Below, one piece after another: positions 12,171-23,457 of a stretch of DNA of 64,000 nt (its first letter is position 1; each line of letters starts with the position of its first letter). Origin of the DNA: Torymus aiolomorphi (Eukaryota; Arthropoda; Insecta; Hymenoptera; Torymidae). Below the pieces are notes generated by a model, which did not search any database, was not told the origin of the DNA, and was given only the letters and a program-made list of their open reading frames with translations. The DNA lies in the NCBI GenBank assembly GCA_036365515.1, contig CM070877.1, positions 115,522,011-115,586,010 of the forward strand, in the 5' to 3' direction. The translations under genes were made by a program, and so were the position numbers.

Positions 12171-12678
12171 TTCGCCGCTCGACAATACGTAACGACGTTC
12201 GCATCGTCGCATAGTTTTTTCTGTTTTAATGCTGAAGATGCTATATACTCAGCACAAAAGAGAAAATTCTGGTGCTTATCGTGGTACGATTTAAAATACT
12301 TCAAGTCGAAAAAGGCCCGGCTGTTGGACACCATCTACTCATTTAAAACCGTCTTACGGTAGGGGCTCAGGCATAGCCCATCCATACAAATTGTCGACAT
12401 CAACGTACTTGTGTTACTTGTTATCTTTTTCAGGCTGGTAATCTTTCTCTATGTAGAAATTATTCGCTTTGGTATAGCGCTTACAGCACTGGCTTATACC
12501 TTCTCGTTACGCTTTATGAACATAAGCATGTCGATGTCCGTTAAAAATTCGAGTTTCATCATCAATAATGATAATAATTTATATTTTGACTTTGGTTATT
12601 GACTATAAATATTAACTGTGTATACTTTCGTATAGCATCCAGAAGAAAACGAATTTTTCATAGAAAGAAAATCAAAAT

Positions 12679-12789
12679 CTTTAATTTAAGCTAAAAATCG
12701 TTAAAATCCTGTACAAGTAAAAATGAAAAAAAATATCCTAACTATACACAAGATCTTTCGATATTAACGATTCTTAGCTTAAATTAAAA
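12679..12789. repeat. Short inverted repeat
   Basis: TTAATTTAAGCTAAAAATCG at ~12681 and its inverted form CGATTCTTAGCTTAAATTAA at ~12768 flank a ~52-bp spacer. Could be a small foldback remnant. Confidence 0.6.
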
Positions 12790-13073
12790 TTCACGGACCG
12801 ATAGCCTCATGCTCACAAATTGTTTTCTTCCGTAATCACCTTAATCGCTTTCTAACAACCCCATAAATGTTCTTGAATTTTTTTAGATTTTTTGATGCAT
12901 GCATTTTTAATCTATAGAGAGTGAAAGATGCAAATTTTAGCAATTTTAGACTTTTTAGCCTATTTTTGATGGTTTATAACTTAACAAAGAAATATTTTTC
13001 ACTATAGCACTTATAGGACTTTTTTGTGAAATTTTTTGAATTTTCTAAAAAAAAATATCTTTAAGCTCATACA

Positions 13074-13244
13074 GGGGCTTTATTCAACCGAACGAGATAT
13101 CGAAATCGATTCTAAAATTTTCGATGGTTGCCATTAGTTACGTCAGTATTTGCCGTCAGTGATGGAAATTATTGACGAAACTAATGGCAACCATAAAAAC
13201 TTTTTGAATCGATTTCGATATCTCGTTCGGTTGAATAAAGCCCC
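13074..13244. mobile_element. 171-bp palindromic MITE-like element
   Basis: Arms of ~65-70 bp start GGGGCTTTATTCAACCGAAC and end with the exact reverse complement. ACGAGATATCGAAATCGATT and GGTTGCCATTAGTT are also mirrored. After trimming, CAG occurs on both outer flanks and may be a 3-bp target duplication. No coding capacity. Confidence 0.85.
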
Positions 13245-13493
13245 AGATTCGTTTTAGACGCAGCTTACCTGCAATTTAAACATTATAAAGTTGGAACAGT
13301 ATTATAATCCGCATTTGATTTAATAGTTTCAAAATACATAAATAAAGAGGGAATTAAGCGTATTGCAAGAATATGCCGAAAAAGTTATTTAAATACAATT
13401 GATATAACTATTATATTTTTCAAAAAAGTTGCTACTTTTTCAAATTTTCAATTGTAAGTCAAAAATTGCTAGTAAGTAGGTTTGAAATACATA

Positions 13494-13987
13494 CACGGAA
13501 AGAAATTTGGGCGAAGAGTTGTCCACCGATGGAAGTCGGACACGCCAATTTTGATATAAACAGAACAACCAACAATTTGGCGGTTTGTAATTCCAAATGG
13601 GGCGATCTGTTCGATCAGTTTTCGGCGTCTGACAGACGAAAGTTTGAAAGCGCTGCTCTCCTTTGTTTTTCATGAGCTGTGCTAGTCGGATATGGAAGGT
13701 GATTATTTAGCTCATGTGACGTTTTTCGCACGAGCGAAGCGAGTGCAAAAAGTCACATGAGATAAAAATCCTCTTACGCACCAGTTTCGAACCGTATTTT
13801 ATATCCCGAGAGTCAAATAATCATATTAAAGTTATGATTTTGAGGTTAGGGCTCTCCGCGAGTGAGAAGTTAGACGACCGAAGAATAGGGTGATCTGATA
13901 GCCCAATGGAGGCGGTCTGACGCCTACGTCGTTAGCGCGCTGTTCGCCGACTAGCTAAACGTCGGTTGGACCAAATTTCTTTCCGAG
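13494..13987. mobile_element. MITE with TA target duplication
   Basis: Terminal inverted repeats C(A/T)CGGAAAGAAATTTGG (left 13494, right ending 13987) are flanked by TA on both sides (13492-13493, 13988-13989). An uninterrupted paralogue at ~14155 supports the site. TA flanks point to mobilisation by a Tc1/mariner-type transposase. No transposase inside. A perfect foldback lies within it at 13711-13761. Confidence 0.75.
13711..13761. repeat. Foldback with GCGAAGC apex
   Basis: Arms CTCATGTGAC(G)TTTTT(C)GCAC and GTGCAAAAAGTCACATGAG enclose GAGCGAAGCGA. The apex contains GCGAAGC, a heptamer known to form an unusually stable DNA mini-hairpin. Confidence 0.8.
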
Positions 13988-14413
13988 TAATTTAGAAGGA
14001 AATAGAATGTACGTTAAGAATATCGGTCTACATTTGAGATGTAATGCCGAAAAAGTTATTTATAATTCATAAAATTATTTAATTTTTCTAAAAAATTACT
14101 ACTTTTTCAAATCAGTATTTTTAAGTCAAAAATAACTCGTGAGTAGTTTTAATAGACATAATTTAGAAGGAAATCGAATATAATTCAAGAATATTGGTCT
14201 CCATTTGGCATATCTTTAAAAAAATAAAAAAAAAAATTATTTTTGAAAAAAAATTTTACAAAATTGTTATTTTTTAAAAATAAGACCTTAAAGTCATCCA
14301 TTAGACTTCAAAATTTAATCAGTTCTAAGTTAAGACATACCTAAGGTGCATGCGAAAGTTCAGCTAATTCCGTCTATTCGTTCAAGAGTTATGCCGGGGA
14401 CAAAATTTGGTTT

Positions 14414-14459
14414 CATACATACATACATACATACATACATACATACATACATACATACA
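14414..14459 (+). repeat. (CATA)n microsatellite at the 5' end of the R1-clade element
   Basis: Eleven or so CATA units end at the first base of the LINE. The same unit follows the LINE 3' end at 26102-26124. Confidence 0.95.
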
Positions 14460-14608
14460 CCCTGTACCGAGTTGCTAGTCTCGCATCAGGCGCCTCCCCA
14501 GGCGGCGGATAGGGGAAAGCTCGTCAGATATGAAGGGTACCGGGGAAATAAAATACCCGGGGTGGACCAAAACTAGCTAGGGGAAGGAACCTATAAATAA
14601 AACCGTAA

Positions 14609-16135
14609 ATGAGTGGTAAGTCCACGGAAATGACTATCCATGTGGGTAACCCGGTAAACGGATGTCCCCCCGGTGGTTTCGATCGGGGTATAGTAGACCC
14701 GATGGCTGCCGCAGGCCTCCAACTTGGATATGGAGGAGACCAATCACTCGCTAAAGGCTCTGCGGGTAATGGTTTTGGCCCCCAGCTGCCTCCAAACGGC
14801 TACCAAAACCCTATCGGCGCGGTGGCACACTTGGCCGCGTCGACAGGAGCAGCAACAAGCTCAGCTCTAGCTGCAAAAGACAGAGTACTAGACTCCTGGA
14901 AACACATCCAGGGAGCAGAGTCGAAGGAAGACGAGCTATTGAATGAGATTCAAGAGAATCTAGACAAGATGGATGCAGTGGTCGGTGAGGCACGTAACAT
15001 CCACAAGTGCGTCAAAGAGGATCTGCAGAAAGTAATGTCCTTGATCCGACGACTAACCAGTGCCAGAAAAGCAACTGGCAAGATCAAGTCGAGCTTCGGC
15101 CTAATACTGCTGAACAGTAACCAACGCCCACAGTGCTCAGATGTCTCGGTACAGACTGCAATACCAGAAGGAAAGAGAAAGGAAAGGTCGCCCTCATCCG
15201 TAGCAACTATCAAAAGGCGGAGAGAAGACAGAGGAACAACCATGCAGTCTCAGCCCCAGAGGACTGGAGGGGTGAACCTAAACACCCCACTGCCCACACC
15301 GTTGACGCCAGGAGTTAGCCCTGACGCTGAAATGGACTGGGAGGTTGCCACAAAGAGAAGCAGAAGGAAACAGCGCAAAGACGAGAAGAAGAATGCCGGG
15401 AGAACAAAAGCGAAACCAGACGCAATTCTGATTAGGAAAAAGGACCCAAATGCGACTTTTGCCAGTGTTCTCAAGCTAATGAAGGAGAAGGTGGACAAAG
15501 GGCAAGTCGCCAAAAATGTCAATAAAATCAGGCAAACTAAGACTGGGGACGTATTAGTGCAGCTGCAGAGAGGTAGCAACGCCATGCACCTAAAAGAAGC
15601 AGTTGCAACAGCGATTGGTTCAGAAGCTATAGTTTTGCAGCTCTCACAACAAGTAGTTCTCGACGTGAGAGACATGGACATGGACACAACCGAGAGCGAA
15701 GTACAGAAGGCGCTTGCTGAAGCTACTGGGGTTCCAGTAGAAACGCTAAAGGTCAAGGCAATGCGCCCCACGTATGGCGGCATGCAGATGGCAATCGTAA
15801 CGATGCCACGTATGAATGCACTGCACATCATCAAGAGTGGGAAGGTAAGGATCGGCTGGGTTATTGCCAGAGTACGCGAAAAGATCTAGGTTCCCAGGTG
15901 TTTCAGATGCTTAGCCTTTGGACACCTCTCGCACAACTGCGACAAAGGGAACAATGCGACAAAGCCGTGTTTCCTATGCGGGGCCACGGACCACCTTGCC
16001 GTGACCTGCAAGAATGAACCAATGTGCACTCAGTGCGAGGTGTTAGGTGCCGACCATAGACATCGATCTGGGAGCGCAAAATGCACAGCTCTGGCGAAGG
16101 CGAAGAAAAGTCTGCTAAGGAAAGGAAATGGCTAA
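14609..16135 (+). pseudogene. R1-clade ORF1 (gag-like nucleic-acid-binding protein)
   Basis: Starts at ATG 14609, just after the 5' UTR. Residues 1-426 are open: a hydrophilic N-terminus, a possible coiled coil at ~105-145, a basic linker (KRSRRKQRKDEKKNAGR) and a conserved gag-like region. A TAG at 15887-15889 interrupts; the same frame then encodes three zinc knuckles, beginning CFRCLAFGHLSHNC and CFLCGATDHLAVTC, and a third starting CTQC, and ends at TAA 16133-16135. The stop reads as a point mutation of a sense codon just before the first knuckle. In the family this protein coats the RNA template. The end overlaps the ORF2 start by 8 bp (ATGGCTAA). Confidence 0.88.
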
Positions 16136-17802
16136 GTTTATACAAATAAATTTACACAGGGCCCAAGCTGCGCAAGACTTGCTTTACCAAACGGCTAAAG
16201 AACACGATGCGGGTATTCTGCTCATTTCCGAACAATACAGAAACTCGGAAAAAGTGGCTGGCACTTGAACAACCGTGGCGATGCGGCTATACACATACGA
16301 GTACTGCCTAGAGCTAACGTGCAGGTAAACTCAACAGAGAAAGGAGACGGGTATATACAATGCGTGCTAAATGGCACCGCAGTTTATAGCTGCTACTACT
16401 CGCCGAACGCACCGCTTGAGACGTTCCAGGCAGACTTGGATGACTTGGAGAGAAGCATAAGACAATGGCTCGGACCCATCATCGTTGCAGAAGATTTCAA
16501 CGCCAAATCTAGGTCATGGAGCGGAGGTCCGGAAGACAGAAGAGGACAGCTTTTAGACGAAATGATGTTGTCACTCGACCTGATGGTGATTAATCAGCCG
16601 GGGATGGCAACATTCTAAAGAAGAGCGTCGTCCTCGGTATTAGATCTGACATTCCTTCGGCCAACGCTGAGGAAGCACCTACACGAGTGGACAATATTGG
16701 AAGAAGAGTCACTCAGCGACCATCGATATGTCTGCTTCGAATTAAAGAGCCGAAAACGCGATGCCCCGCGAGAAAAATCCACAGGATGGGCTGTCAAGAA
16801 ATTTGACCGGGACGCCTTCGCAGAATACATCTCGGGGACACCAGGACTGGACAAAACTGAGACGGCGGATGACCTGACGCGACTTTACACAACTGAAATG
16901 AGCCGAGCGTGCGATGCATCCATGCCCCGGAGAAGACAGCACAAGAATCTAAAGCCTGCTTTCTGGTGGAACTCAGAAATCTCAGAACTGAGGAGCAGCT
17001 TAAGAAACAATGAAGGAAAGCTCAAAGAGCGCGGAAAAGAAAACGCCCCAAACAAGAAGAGGAAGAGGATAGGTACAAGGATGCCAGAAAGTCGCTCCAA
17101 AACGCCATAAAACAAAGTAAGAGGCAATGCTGGAAAGCTCTGTGCGCCGATGTCGATTGAGACCCATGGGGCACACCCTATCGCCTAATGATACGGAAAC
17201 TCCAGACGAGTCGGGAATCGGTAGCACAAACAAATGTACCGACTGTACTTAAAATCGTAGAAGCGCTCTTTCTAAAAGGAGCTCCCAGAGAGAGCTACCC
17301 GAGCGATGAAACACTAGAGGTGCCTCTGTTCCAGATAAGCGAACTTAAACTGGCTGCAAAGAGGCTGGACTTCGGTAAAGCCTCGGGACCCGATGAGATC
17401 CCCAACGAAGTTCTGCGGGCAGCTATTCGGGAAAAACCTCAACTAATCCTGGACTTATTCAACACGTGTTTGGAAAGAGGTCATTTCCCGAAACAATGGA
17501 AACGCCAAAAACTGGTCCTCATACTGAAGGGTAAAAACAAGGATCCCAAGGCACCATCCTCCTGGAGACCGTTATGCATGCCTGACTCTACGGGCAAGCT
17601 ATATGAGAGAATGATTCTCAACCGCATGCAGAGCGAATTAGATGACCCGGAGAATGAAGGGCTGTCGGAGATGCAATACGGATTCCGTGCAGGTCGGAGC
17701 ACTTTGCACGCGGTGCAGGAAGTGTAGAAAAGAGTAGACAAAGCATTCTCCATGAAACCGCAGCTAAAAACGCCTTTAACATGGCCAATTGGGAACATAT
17801 AT
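16128..17802 (+). pseudogene. R1-clade ORF2 part 1: APE endonuclease and N-terminal RT
   Basis: Starts MAKFIQINLHRAQAAQDLL at ATG 16128. A frameshift in the A-run near 16240-16255 is followed by the endonuclease: CYYSPNAPLETF, VAEDFNAKSRSWSGG, SSVLDLTF and SDHRYV (the catalytic SDH). It is broken by an in-frame TAA (16616-16618), a frameshift near 17070, TGA 17158-17160 and TAG 17725-17727. RT begins with FGKASGPDEIPNEVL, SSWRPLCMPDSTGKLYERM and MQYGFRAGRSTLHAV, and the RT A motif begins in another frame as KNAFNMANWEH. The protein would nick the microsatellite target and prime reverse transcription. The reading stops at 17802, where the DDE transposon is inserted. Confidence 0.88.
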
Positions 17803-18207
17803 GAGGCGTTTCGCCTCAACTCTCCCAGCGCGGCGCGCTAGCGTCAAATCATGCTATTTTCAAGTCGTGTTTACGATATCAATATGCATTTCAAAAAATT
17901 ATGTGATAAGCGTTTCCGACGTATTTTTTCCTCAGCTTTCCAATGGCGTAGGTGGTTTTTCCGAAATTTTCCATTTTCCCCCCCAACAAGTATAAAACAT
18001 ACTATATCTCGAAAAGTATATTTTTAATATTTTTTTACCCCTAGATCGAAAGCTGAGCATTTTTTACGTCGGAAAGGATTTTTTTTCAGAATTTGCTCGA
18101 ATGTTTTCTTAGAGAAACAGAACGCGAAAGAGCAGACGCAGCGTCTCCTTCGCGCGCGGTTTTCGGCGCGCTGTACACCGCGTGGACTAGATGCATTTCG
18201 CTCTCTA
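17803..18207 (+). repeat. Left terminal inverted repeat of the DDE transposon
   Basis: Pairs with 22361-22766. Contains the terminal hairpin, the word GCGTTTCCGACGTATTTTTT and a GC-rich inner end (GAGCAGACGCAGCGTCTCC). Confidence 0.92.
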
Positions 18208-18264
18208 ACAACCACTTAAAATTTTGATTTCCTTAATAATAGCAACAATAAACTAGTATTTATA

Positions 18265-20135
18265 TTAATAATTCTTTTTTTTTAAAGTAGATAATTTTAT
18301 TTTGTTTTGTTTTACGGGTTTTTTAGGGAAGATTTGATATTCTGAACTCATTGATGTTTTTTTTAGTATTAATGTTGTTTTATTCATTGGAATAACGGCA
18401 TGGTACTGTAAAGTTCCCGGTATAGATTTAATTTTACTTAACCTTGATTTTAGTTTCAAAACGGCTTTTTCATAGGTCTCTTTAGTGCTGTAAAAAACTT
18501 TAGTTTCTTTGCAATTACGTAAAGCCCAGTTGTAAAGGTCTTCTGGTGTTAAAATATGATTACTCGAAGAGAGTTGAAGACTTGCTCTTTTCGCCCCTCT
18601 TTTCAAATTTGCGCCTATACCATCGCACGCACCTTTACCGTGCGCTGTTGCATGAAAATGCCATTCAGCAGGAACTCCAAAATCTTTTTGATGAAACAGA
18701 AGATTTTGGAAGGTAGACTTGTTCTTAAAATGCTGACCTGCTCCATCAGTTAAGTAATAAATTTTCTTGATTATGAAATTACTTTTTAAATACGATATTA
18801 TAATTTTTTGATATTCATAAACAGCAACAGTATCGTGATTTAGATTATCAGAAATTATAGCAATACTTATATGTTTAAGATCTTGATTTTCGTTATAATA
18901 TACCACTGTTGTAAAAACTGTTGCTTGATTATTGTTCCAGTGGAACGATTGTGTTGAATTTTGCACTATAAACGCATAGTTTTCTGCAAAATCACAACAA
19001 ACAAGGAATTCTCCTTTTTGAAGGTTTTTTTTCAAATCGCTTAAGAAAAGATATTGTTCTCTCGCAAAGAAGTCATGAGTTTTAAATTTTATTAATTTTT
19101 CTCCCAGTATGTTCATGAATTCATAAACATTTACAGTTGTAGATACTATTGTGCAACGATCTGTCTGAAGCCATGACTCATACTGTATTTGAAAAAATCA
19201 TTTCTCTCAAAACATTCAAGCAAATGTTTCCGTAATACAGGCATATTGGGGCAATCTAAACAGTCTCCCAAGTAAGATTTCGAACTAGCATTACTACATA
19301 CGATTGCTTGGATGCAATCGTGGTAGTTTTTAAGAAATAGTCGAGTACCTTCAGTTAAACTCTGTAAATTAATAGCATTTAACATCAGCTTGATATTTTC
19401 GTGGTGTACACATACGCATACATTATGCGTACCACTGCTTCCCGCTAGAACACAATGCGGCGGCCTCAATTGAGTAAATTTAGTGAAGCCAATATTAACA
19501 GATTCATGCTCTTTTTTAAATAAACAATAAATTTCACGTAAATTACCAAGTAGTAACCTTTTCTGTACATGTTCTCTTTTACCATTATCCTGCTTAACAG
19601 ATATACAATCTTTTAATCCGGGCATTACACGACTAATATCGTCCCTCTCATAAAAACGTTTAACTGAATCTACACTTTCAACTGGAAATATTTTGCCCCT
19701 TTTCTTTTCAGGTTTTGAAAAAATTCCACTTTCAGTTACTAACTTTTTCACTTCTCGAGCTTCCCACTCAGTACAACCGAACTCTCTGATTAAATCTCTA
19801 CGAGACCAAAAATCAGGAGCAAGCGTGAGTAGCTGAATTTTATCTTCCTTACCCGGTGATTCTAAAAATTTTTTTTTTAATTGGTTGAGAACTGCCACGC
19901 CTGCTTTATGATATTCATCAGTACATTCAATTTTAGCTTTTTTGGCATCGCATGAAGGTAAATCTAACTTATGTTTATAAAGTTGACGTTGACAGCTGGA
20001 ACAAATTTTCGCGTTTTCTGGTACGAGGGGATACGCACTCCTAAATATTGAAGGAAAATTCGACAAATTTTTACGCACAGAGTGATTAATTTTATTAAAA
20101 GGATTTATGCATTTCAACTTCAAAGCTGGATCCAT
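18265..20135 (-). pseudogene. DDE-type transposase of the 5-kb element
   Basis: Two open segments, 20135-19146 (329 aa) and 19116-18265 (283 aa), belong to one protein. Reading on in the other frame across 19180-19116 gives TDRCTIVSTTVNVYEFM without a stop, so a single frameshift near 19150-19180 splits it. The N-terminus has a CxxC pair (ICSSCQRQLYK) and other cysteine/histidine positions (CVCVHHE, CLDCPN) that could bind zinc. The C-terminal half has a catalytic-looking core: LVCCDFAENYAF, IISDNLNHDTVAVYEY, YLTDGAGQHFKNKS, then HGKGACDGIGANLKR. I recognise the pattern from widespread insect and cnidarian transposon proteins but cannot name the superfamily. The aspartates of CDFAENY and LTDGAG are the best catalytic candidates. 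Confidence 0.75.
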
Positions 20136-20401
20136 TTCAGTAGCGAGAAAATAAATGCAATAAATAAACCAAAAATAAATTATGATTTAATCAGCAAACA
20201 CACGAAGAACACAAATATAACGGAAACAGCGTTAAAATTCTTAAACAATTTCAAGGATAACAAAGATCGAAAATTCATCAGACTTATATAATTGGATACA
20301 ACAAATTACTCTCGGGCAAAAATTTTCTATACGCAAGCCACCTATCGGGTAAAAAGTAAGTGAGAAGCGTTGCGTCTGCTATTTCAAATTGATTGTAATG
20401 T
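20136..20401. other. Spacer inside the DDE transposon
   Basis: A+T-rich upstream region of the transposase; would include its promoter. No distinct element seen. Confidence 0.4.
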
Positions 20402-20620
20402 TTTTGCTTCCTCAAAGAGGAAGCTTTGTAACGGTGAAAAAAATTTTCGAAAAAAAAGTCTTCAAAAAGATGTTTTATGGTGGTATATGTGTATATTATT
20501 TGATTTTGATGATTTTTGATTTCGTGGATGTATGTATGTGTGTGTGTGCGTGTGTGTGTGTGTATTTCAACTCTTAATATCTCCGAAACTAATCAACCGA
20601 TTTTCGTCGGGTAAAGCTTA
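20402..20620 (+). repeat. Hairpin/(TG)n dispersed repeat, copy 2
   Basis: Hairpin GCTTCCTCAAAGAGGAAGC at 20405-20423, spacer, GTGGATGTATGTATGTGTG with a short (TG)n, then CTCCGAAACTAATCAACCGA. Same order as at 6044. It lies inside the DDE transposon. Confidence 0.75.
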
Positions 20621-20905
20621 TTCGCTTCGTCTTGCGGCAAAAGGAAAGTACCCTGATGGATTTGGGATTTTATTGATTTTCTTTTGTTTTATAACCAAAA
20701 AACGATTTTGAATTTTTAGTTTTTTTGATTTTTTCGTATCTTATAGTAATTATTACATAAAATAATATACTTCTCTTAAAAGGTATTCAAATTACCTACA
20801 TTTTCTTTTTTTAAAATTTAAAATATAAAATATCTTCACTCTGTCATTTGTTATTAATGAAAACTTTTTTATATTTAAAAAATTAATATCTCAAAAAATA
20901 ATTTA

Positions 20906-21821
20906 TTTTTCTTACTCGCCCACCCGAAAGTACGTACTTTCGGCCCGCATCTCCGGGGCGAAAGAGAAACTTTCGCATCCTATTTTAGACCAACCGCGCT
21001 CTCTGATTGGCTGCCGAAATTTCCTGACCCGCGGCGCTTCAGCACCCGCGCGCATGTCCGAGGAAAGATATTTGTGCGGTGTGAAGGTTAGACACGCACG
21101 AAATAAACAGAGGAAAGTGCACGGGTGACGAGAAAAAAGTTAGTTGAAATAAAAAGTGGTTTTGTTTGATCATGGTTATTGTTTTTTCCTCTTGTTTTCT
21201 ACACGTACTTTCGAGTCGTGTAGAAACAATTAAGTAAACGTATGGACGGGAGCGTCCAAAGAAAATATGTTTGTGCGGTGTGAAGGTTAGACACGTACGA
21301 AATAGACATAGGAAAGTGCACGTGTGACGAGAAAAAAGAGTTAGTTGAAATAAAAAGTGGTGTTGTCTTTTTTTAATGAATGTGTTTCTGATGCCCGCCC
21401 CGACCAGCAAAACCTCGGCTTCGCCTCGGTCTTGCAAATGTCGGGCGGGCATCAGACCATCTATACAATAGCGAAAGTAGCAGACGCCCAAAAACCGGCT
21501 CTCTACGCCGGGTCGAAAGAAAAAGCAGTCGGTAATATCGACCGAGCTACCCAAAGCGGCCGACAGAGGCACTACTATCGAGCGGGCCGAAAGAAAAACT
21601 AACACTCAAACACAGCTAGCAGACGACAACGCAATTTTATCAATTATTTAACAATTACAAAACGTACTTTCGGCCGGGGAGTAAGAAAAATAGTATACAA
21701 TACTTGGACCGGAAATTTGATGCCCTGGCCGTGCGTTATGACGCCCTCGGCTTCGCCTCGCGCGTCATACCACGCACGGCCCGGAAATCCAATTTCCGGC
21801 CCACGTATCGTAATATACTAT
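20906..21821. mobile_element. Short composite foldback element (gene-less derivative)
   Basis: The first part (20906-21690) has TIRs TTTTTCTTACTC...GAAAGTACGT. The second (21690-21821) is a palindrome with ends AATAGTAT(A/T) and ...CGTAATATACTAT. Read in reverse complement, it matches 40508-42957 at both ends, but the ~1.7-kb gene-bearing interior is gone. An internal stretch is duplicated instead: 21070-21165 and 21265-21360 share GGTGTGAAGGTTAGACACG and GACGAGAAAAAAG. Sub-palindrome 21389-21456 has arms GATGCCCGCCC(C)GAC around CTCGGCTTCGCCTCGG. Confidence 0.85.
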
Positions 21822-22360
21822 ATCGACTTGAAATTTTAACTGTTACTTATTACACTTGTTGGTGGCAATATTGTGTTGCAATTTTAAGTGATTATCTATA
21901 TGAATATATATTATACATTTATTTTCGAGAACTATCATTTTAATATTTTTATATAATGTAGTAAATTAAAATATCAAAACGTATTAATAGTGCCATTTTT
22001 AGCCCCTTCTTTTATCTCTTTTTAATCTCAATTTTTTTTAAACTTGGTGGTCTGTCAAAGCTTTTTTTAAAATAGGTACGTAATATACTATTTTGCAAGA
22101 AACTGGTATAAGACGCATCGGTTCAAAGTATTATTGAAATTCTTTAGCATTCCTTTTTATGAAAAATGTATTTTCAGAATTTCAATTTTTAATTAGGAAA
22201 CGATGAATTAGTTTGAGGAAGCTAAGTGCCAAAGAATTGGCAGCGGTTTTTTTTGCGAAATAACCTATGAAAATGTCAATCGTGCATATAAGTGAAATTC
22301 GAAGTGCAAAAAGATATTCCATAAAGAATTAAAAATGATAAATAAAAATAATAAGGTTAC
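21822..22360. other. A+T-rich interior of the DDE transposon
   Basis: No ORF with recognisable content. A block at 22206-22245 (TTTGAGGAAGC...AAAGAATTGGCAG) resembles the left flank of PLE1 at 7390-7425. Confidence 0.45.
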
Positions 22361-22766
22361 TAGAGAGCGAAATACATCTAGTCCACGCGCTGTACAGCAC
22401 GCCGCATACCGCGCACGAAGGAGACGCTGCGTCTGCTCTTTCGCGTTCTGTTTCTCTAAGAAAAACATTCGAGCAAATTTTGCAAAAAATCCTTTCCGAC
22501 GTAAAAAATGCTCAGCTTTCGATCTAGATGATAAAAAAAAATATTAAAAATATACTTTCCGAGATATAGTATGTTTTATACTTTTTGAGGGTGAAAATGG
22601 AAATTTCGGAAAAACCACTTACACCATTGGAAAGCTGAGGAAAAAATACGTCGGAAACGCTTATCACTAATTTTTTGAAATTCATATTGATATCGTAAAC
22701 ACGACTTGAAAATAGCATGATTTGACGCTCGCGCGCGGCGCTGGGAGAGTTGAGGCGAAACGCCTC
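22361..22766 (-). repeat. Right terminal inverted repeat of the DDE transposon
   Basis: Reverse complement of 17803-18207 with scattered differences; ends CGCCTC before the ATATAT target duplication. Confidence 0.92.
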
Positions 22767-23457
22767 ATATATCAAGCCCTTAACAGAAGACTCCCTGAAT
22801 ATCTAATGAGGGTGGCTAGCAGCTACCTAGAGGACAGAACGCTGATGGTGAAAACAGACGATGGCACCACAGAAGTCGCGATCACGGCAGGAGTCGCTTA
22901 AGGATCTGTAGGTGGCCCCACGATATGGAACATACGTTACGACGGGCTGCTGCGGCTCAAACTACCTAAGGACCTGGTTTTAGTAGGATATGCGGATGAT
23001 GTAGCCATGGTGGCAGTAGCCACTATACAAGAAATAGAGTGGAAATGCAACGAGTCTCTAGAAATTGTCAGCCGCTGGATGAAAGCACACGGCCTCGAAC
23101 TAGCCCAGGAAAAGAGCGAGGCGGTTCTCGTAACAAAGAGAAGAAAGTTCGAGTACCCTAAACTCGAACTAGATGGCCATACGATACAGTTCCAGGATAG
23201 CATCCGGTACCTGGGCTTATGGATCGACAGGCACTGGAATTTCAAAGACCACATCAGGTGAACATCGACCAAAGCAGGTAATGTAGGTACAGCGCTACAA
23301 CAGCTGATGCCCAATGTGGGAGGATCTAAACAAGGCAGCCGAGCATTTCTAGCGACTGTGGTGCACTCGGTGCTACTCTACGGCTCGCCTCTATGGCTCC
23401 AGTACAGCGACGAATAGCACTTCGAGTTATTAGCGGATATCGTATGTGATGTTATAA
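22767..23457 (+). pseudogene. R1-clade ORF2 part 2: RT palm with YADD
   Basis: Continues the LINE frame right after the DDE transposon: QALNRRLPEYLMRVASSYL, a degraded B motif GSVGGPTIWNIRYDGL (with a stop just before), and the catalytic VGYADDVAMV near 22985. Then SLEIVSRWMKAHGLELAQEK and IRYLGLWIDRHWNFKDHIR, then a stop, FLATVVHSVLLYGSPLW and, in a second frame, RRIALRVISGYRM. The order is that of an R1-clade RT. Broken by at least three stops or frameshifts. Confidence 0.87.

Larger units (their letters stand above)
13325..14235 (+). repeat. Diverged direct repeats interrupted by a MITE
   Basis: Blocks at ~13365-13490, ~14040-14165 and ~14165-14235 share TGCCGAAAAAGTTATTT, CTACTTTTTCAAAT, GTCAAAAAT and AATTTAGAAGGAAAT. 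The MITE at 13494-13987 lies in the first unit; comparison with the uninterrupted second unit fixes its TA insertion site. Confidence 0.7.
17803..22766 (-). mobile_element. 4.96-kb DDE transposon with 405-bp TIRs inserted in the LINE
   Basis: TIRs 17803-18207 and 22361-22766 are long inverted copies, tipped by the hairpin GAGGCGTTTCGCCTC. ATATAT flanks both ends (17797-17802 and 22767-22772), and taking one copy gives a continuous LINE frame across the site (EHIYQALNRR), so it is a true 6-bp target duplication. Inside are a minus-strand transposase (18265-20135), a hairpin/(TG)n repeat (20402-20620) and a nested composite foldback (20906-21821). The superfamily is not certain: TSD length and TIR tips do not by themselves decide it. 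Confidence 0.9.

Noticed and set aside
15250..15834. 194-aa minus ORF opposite the LINE ORF1
   Set aside because: Shadow of the codon structure of ORF1 on the other strand.
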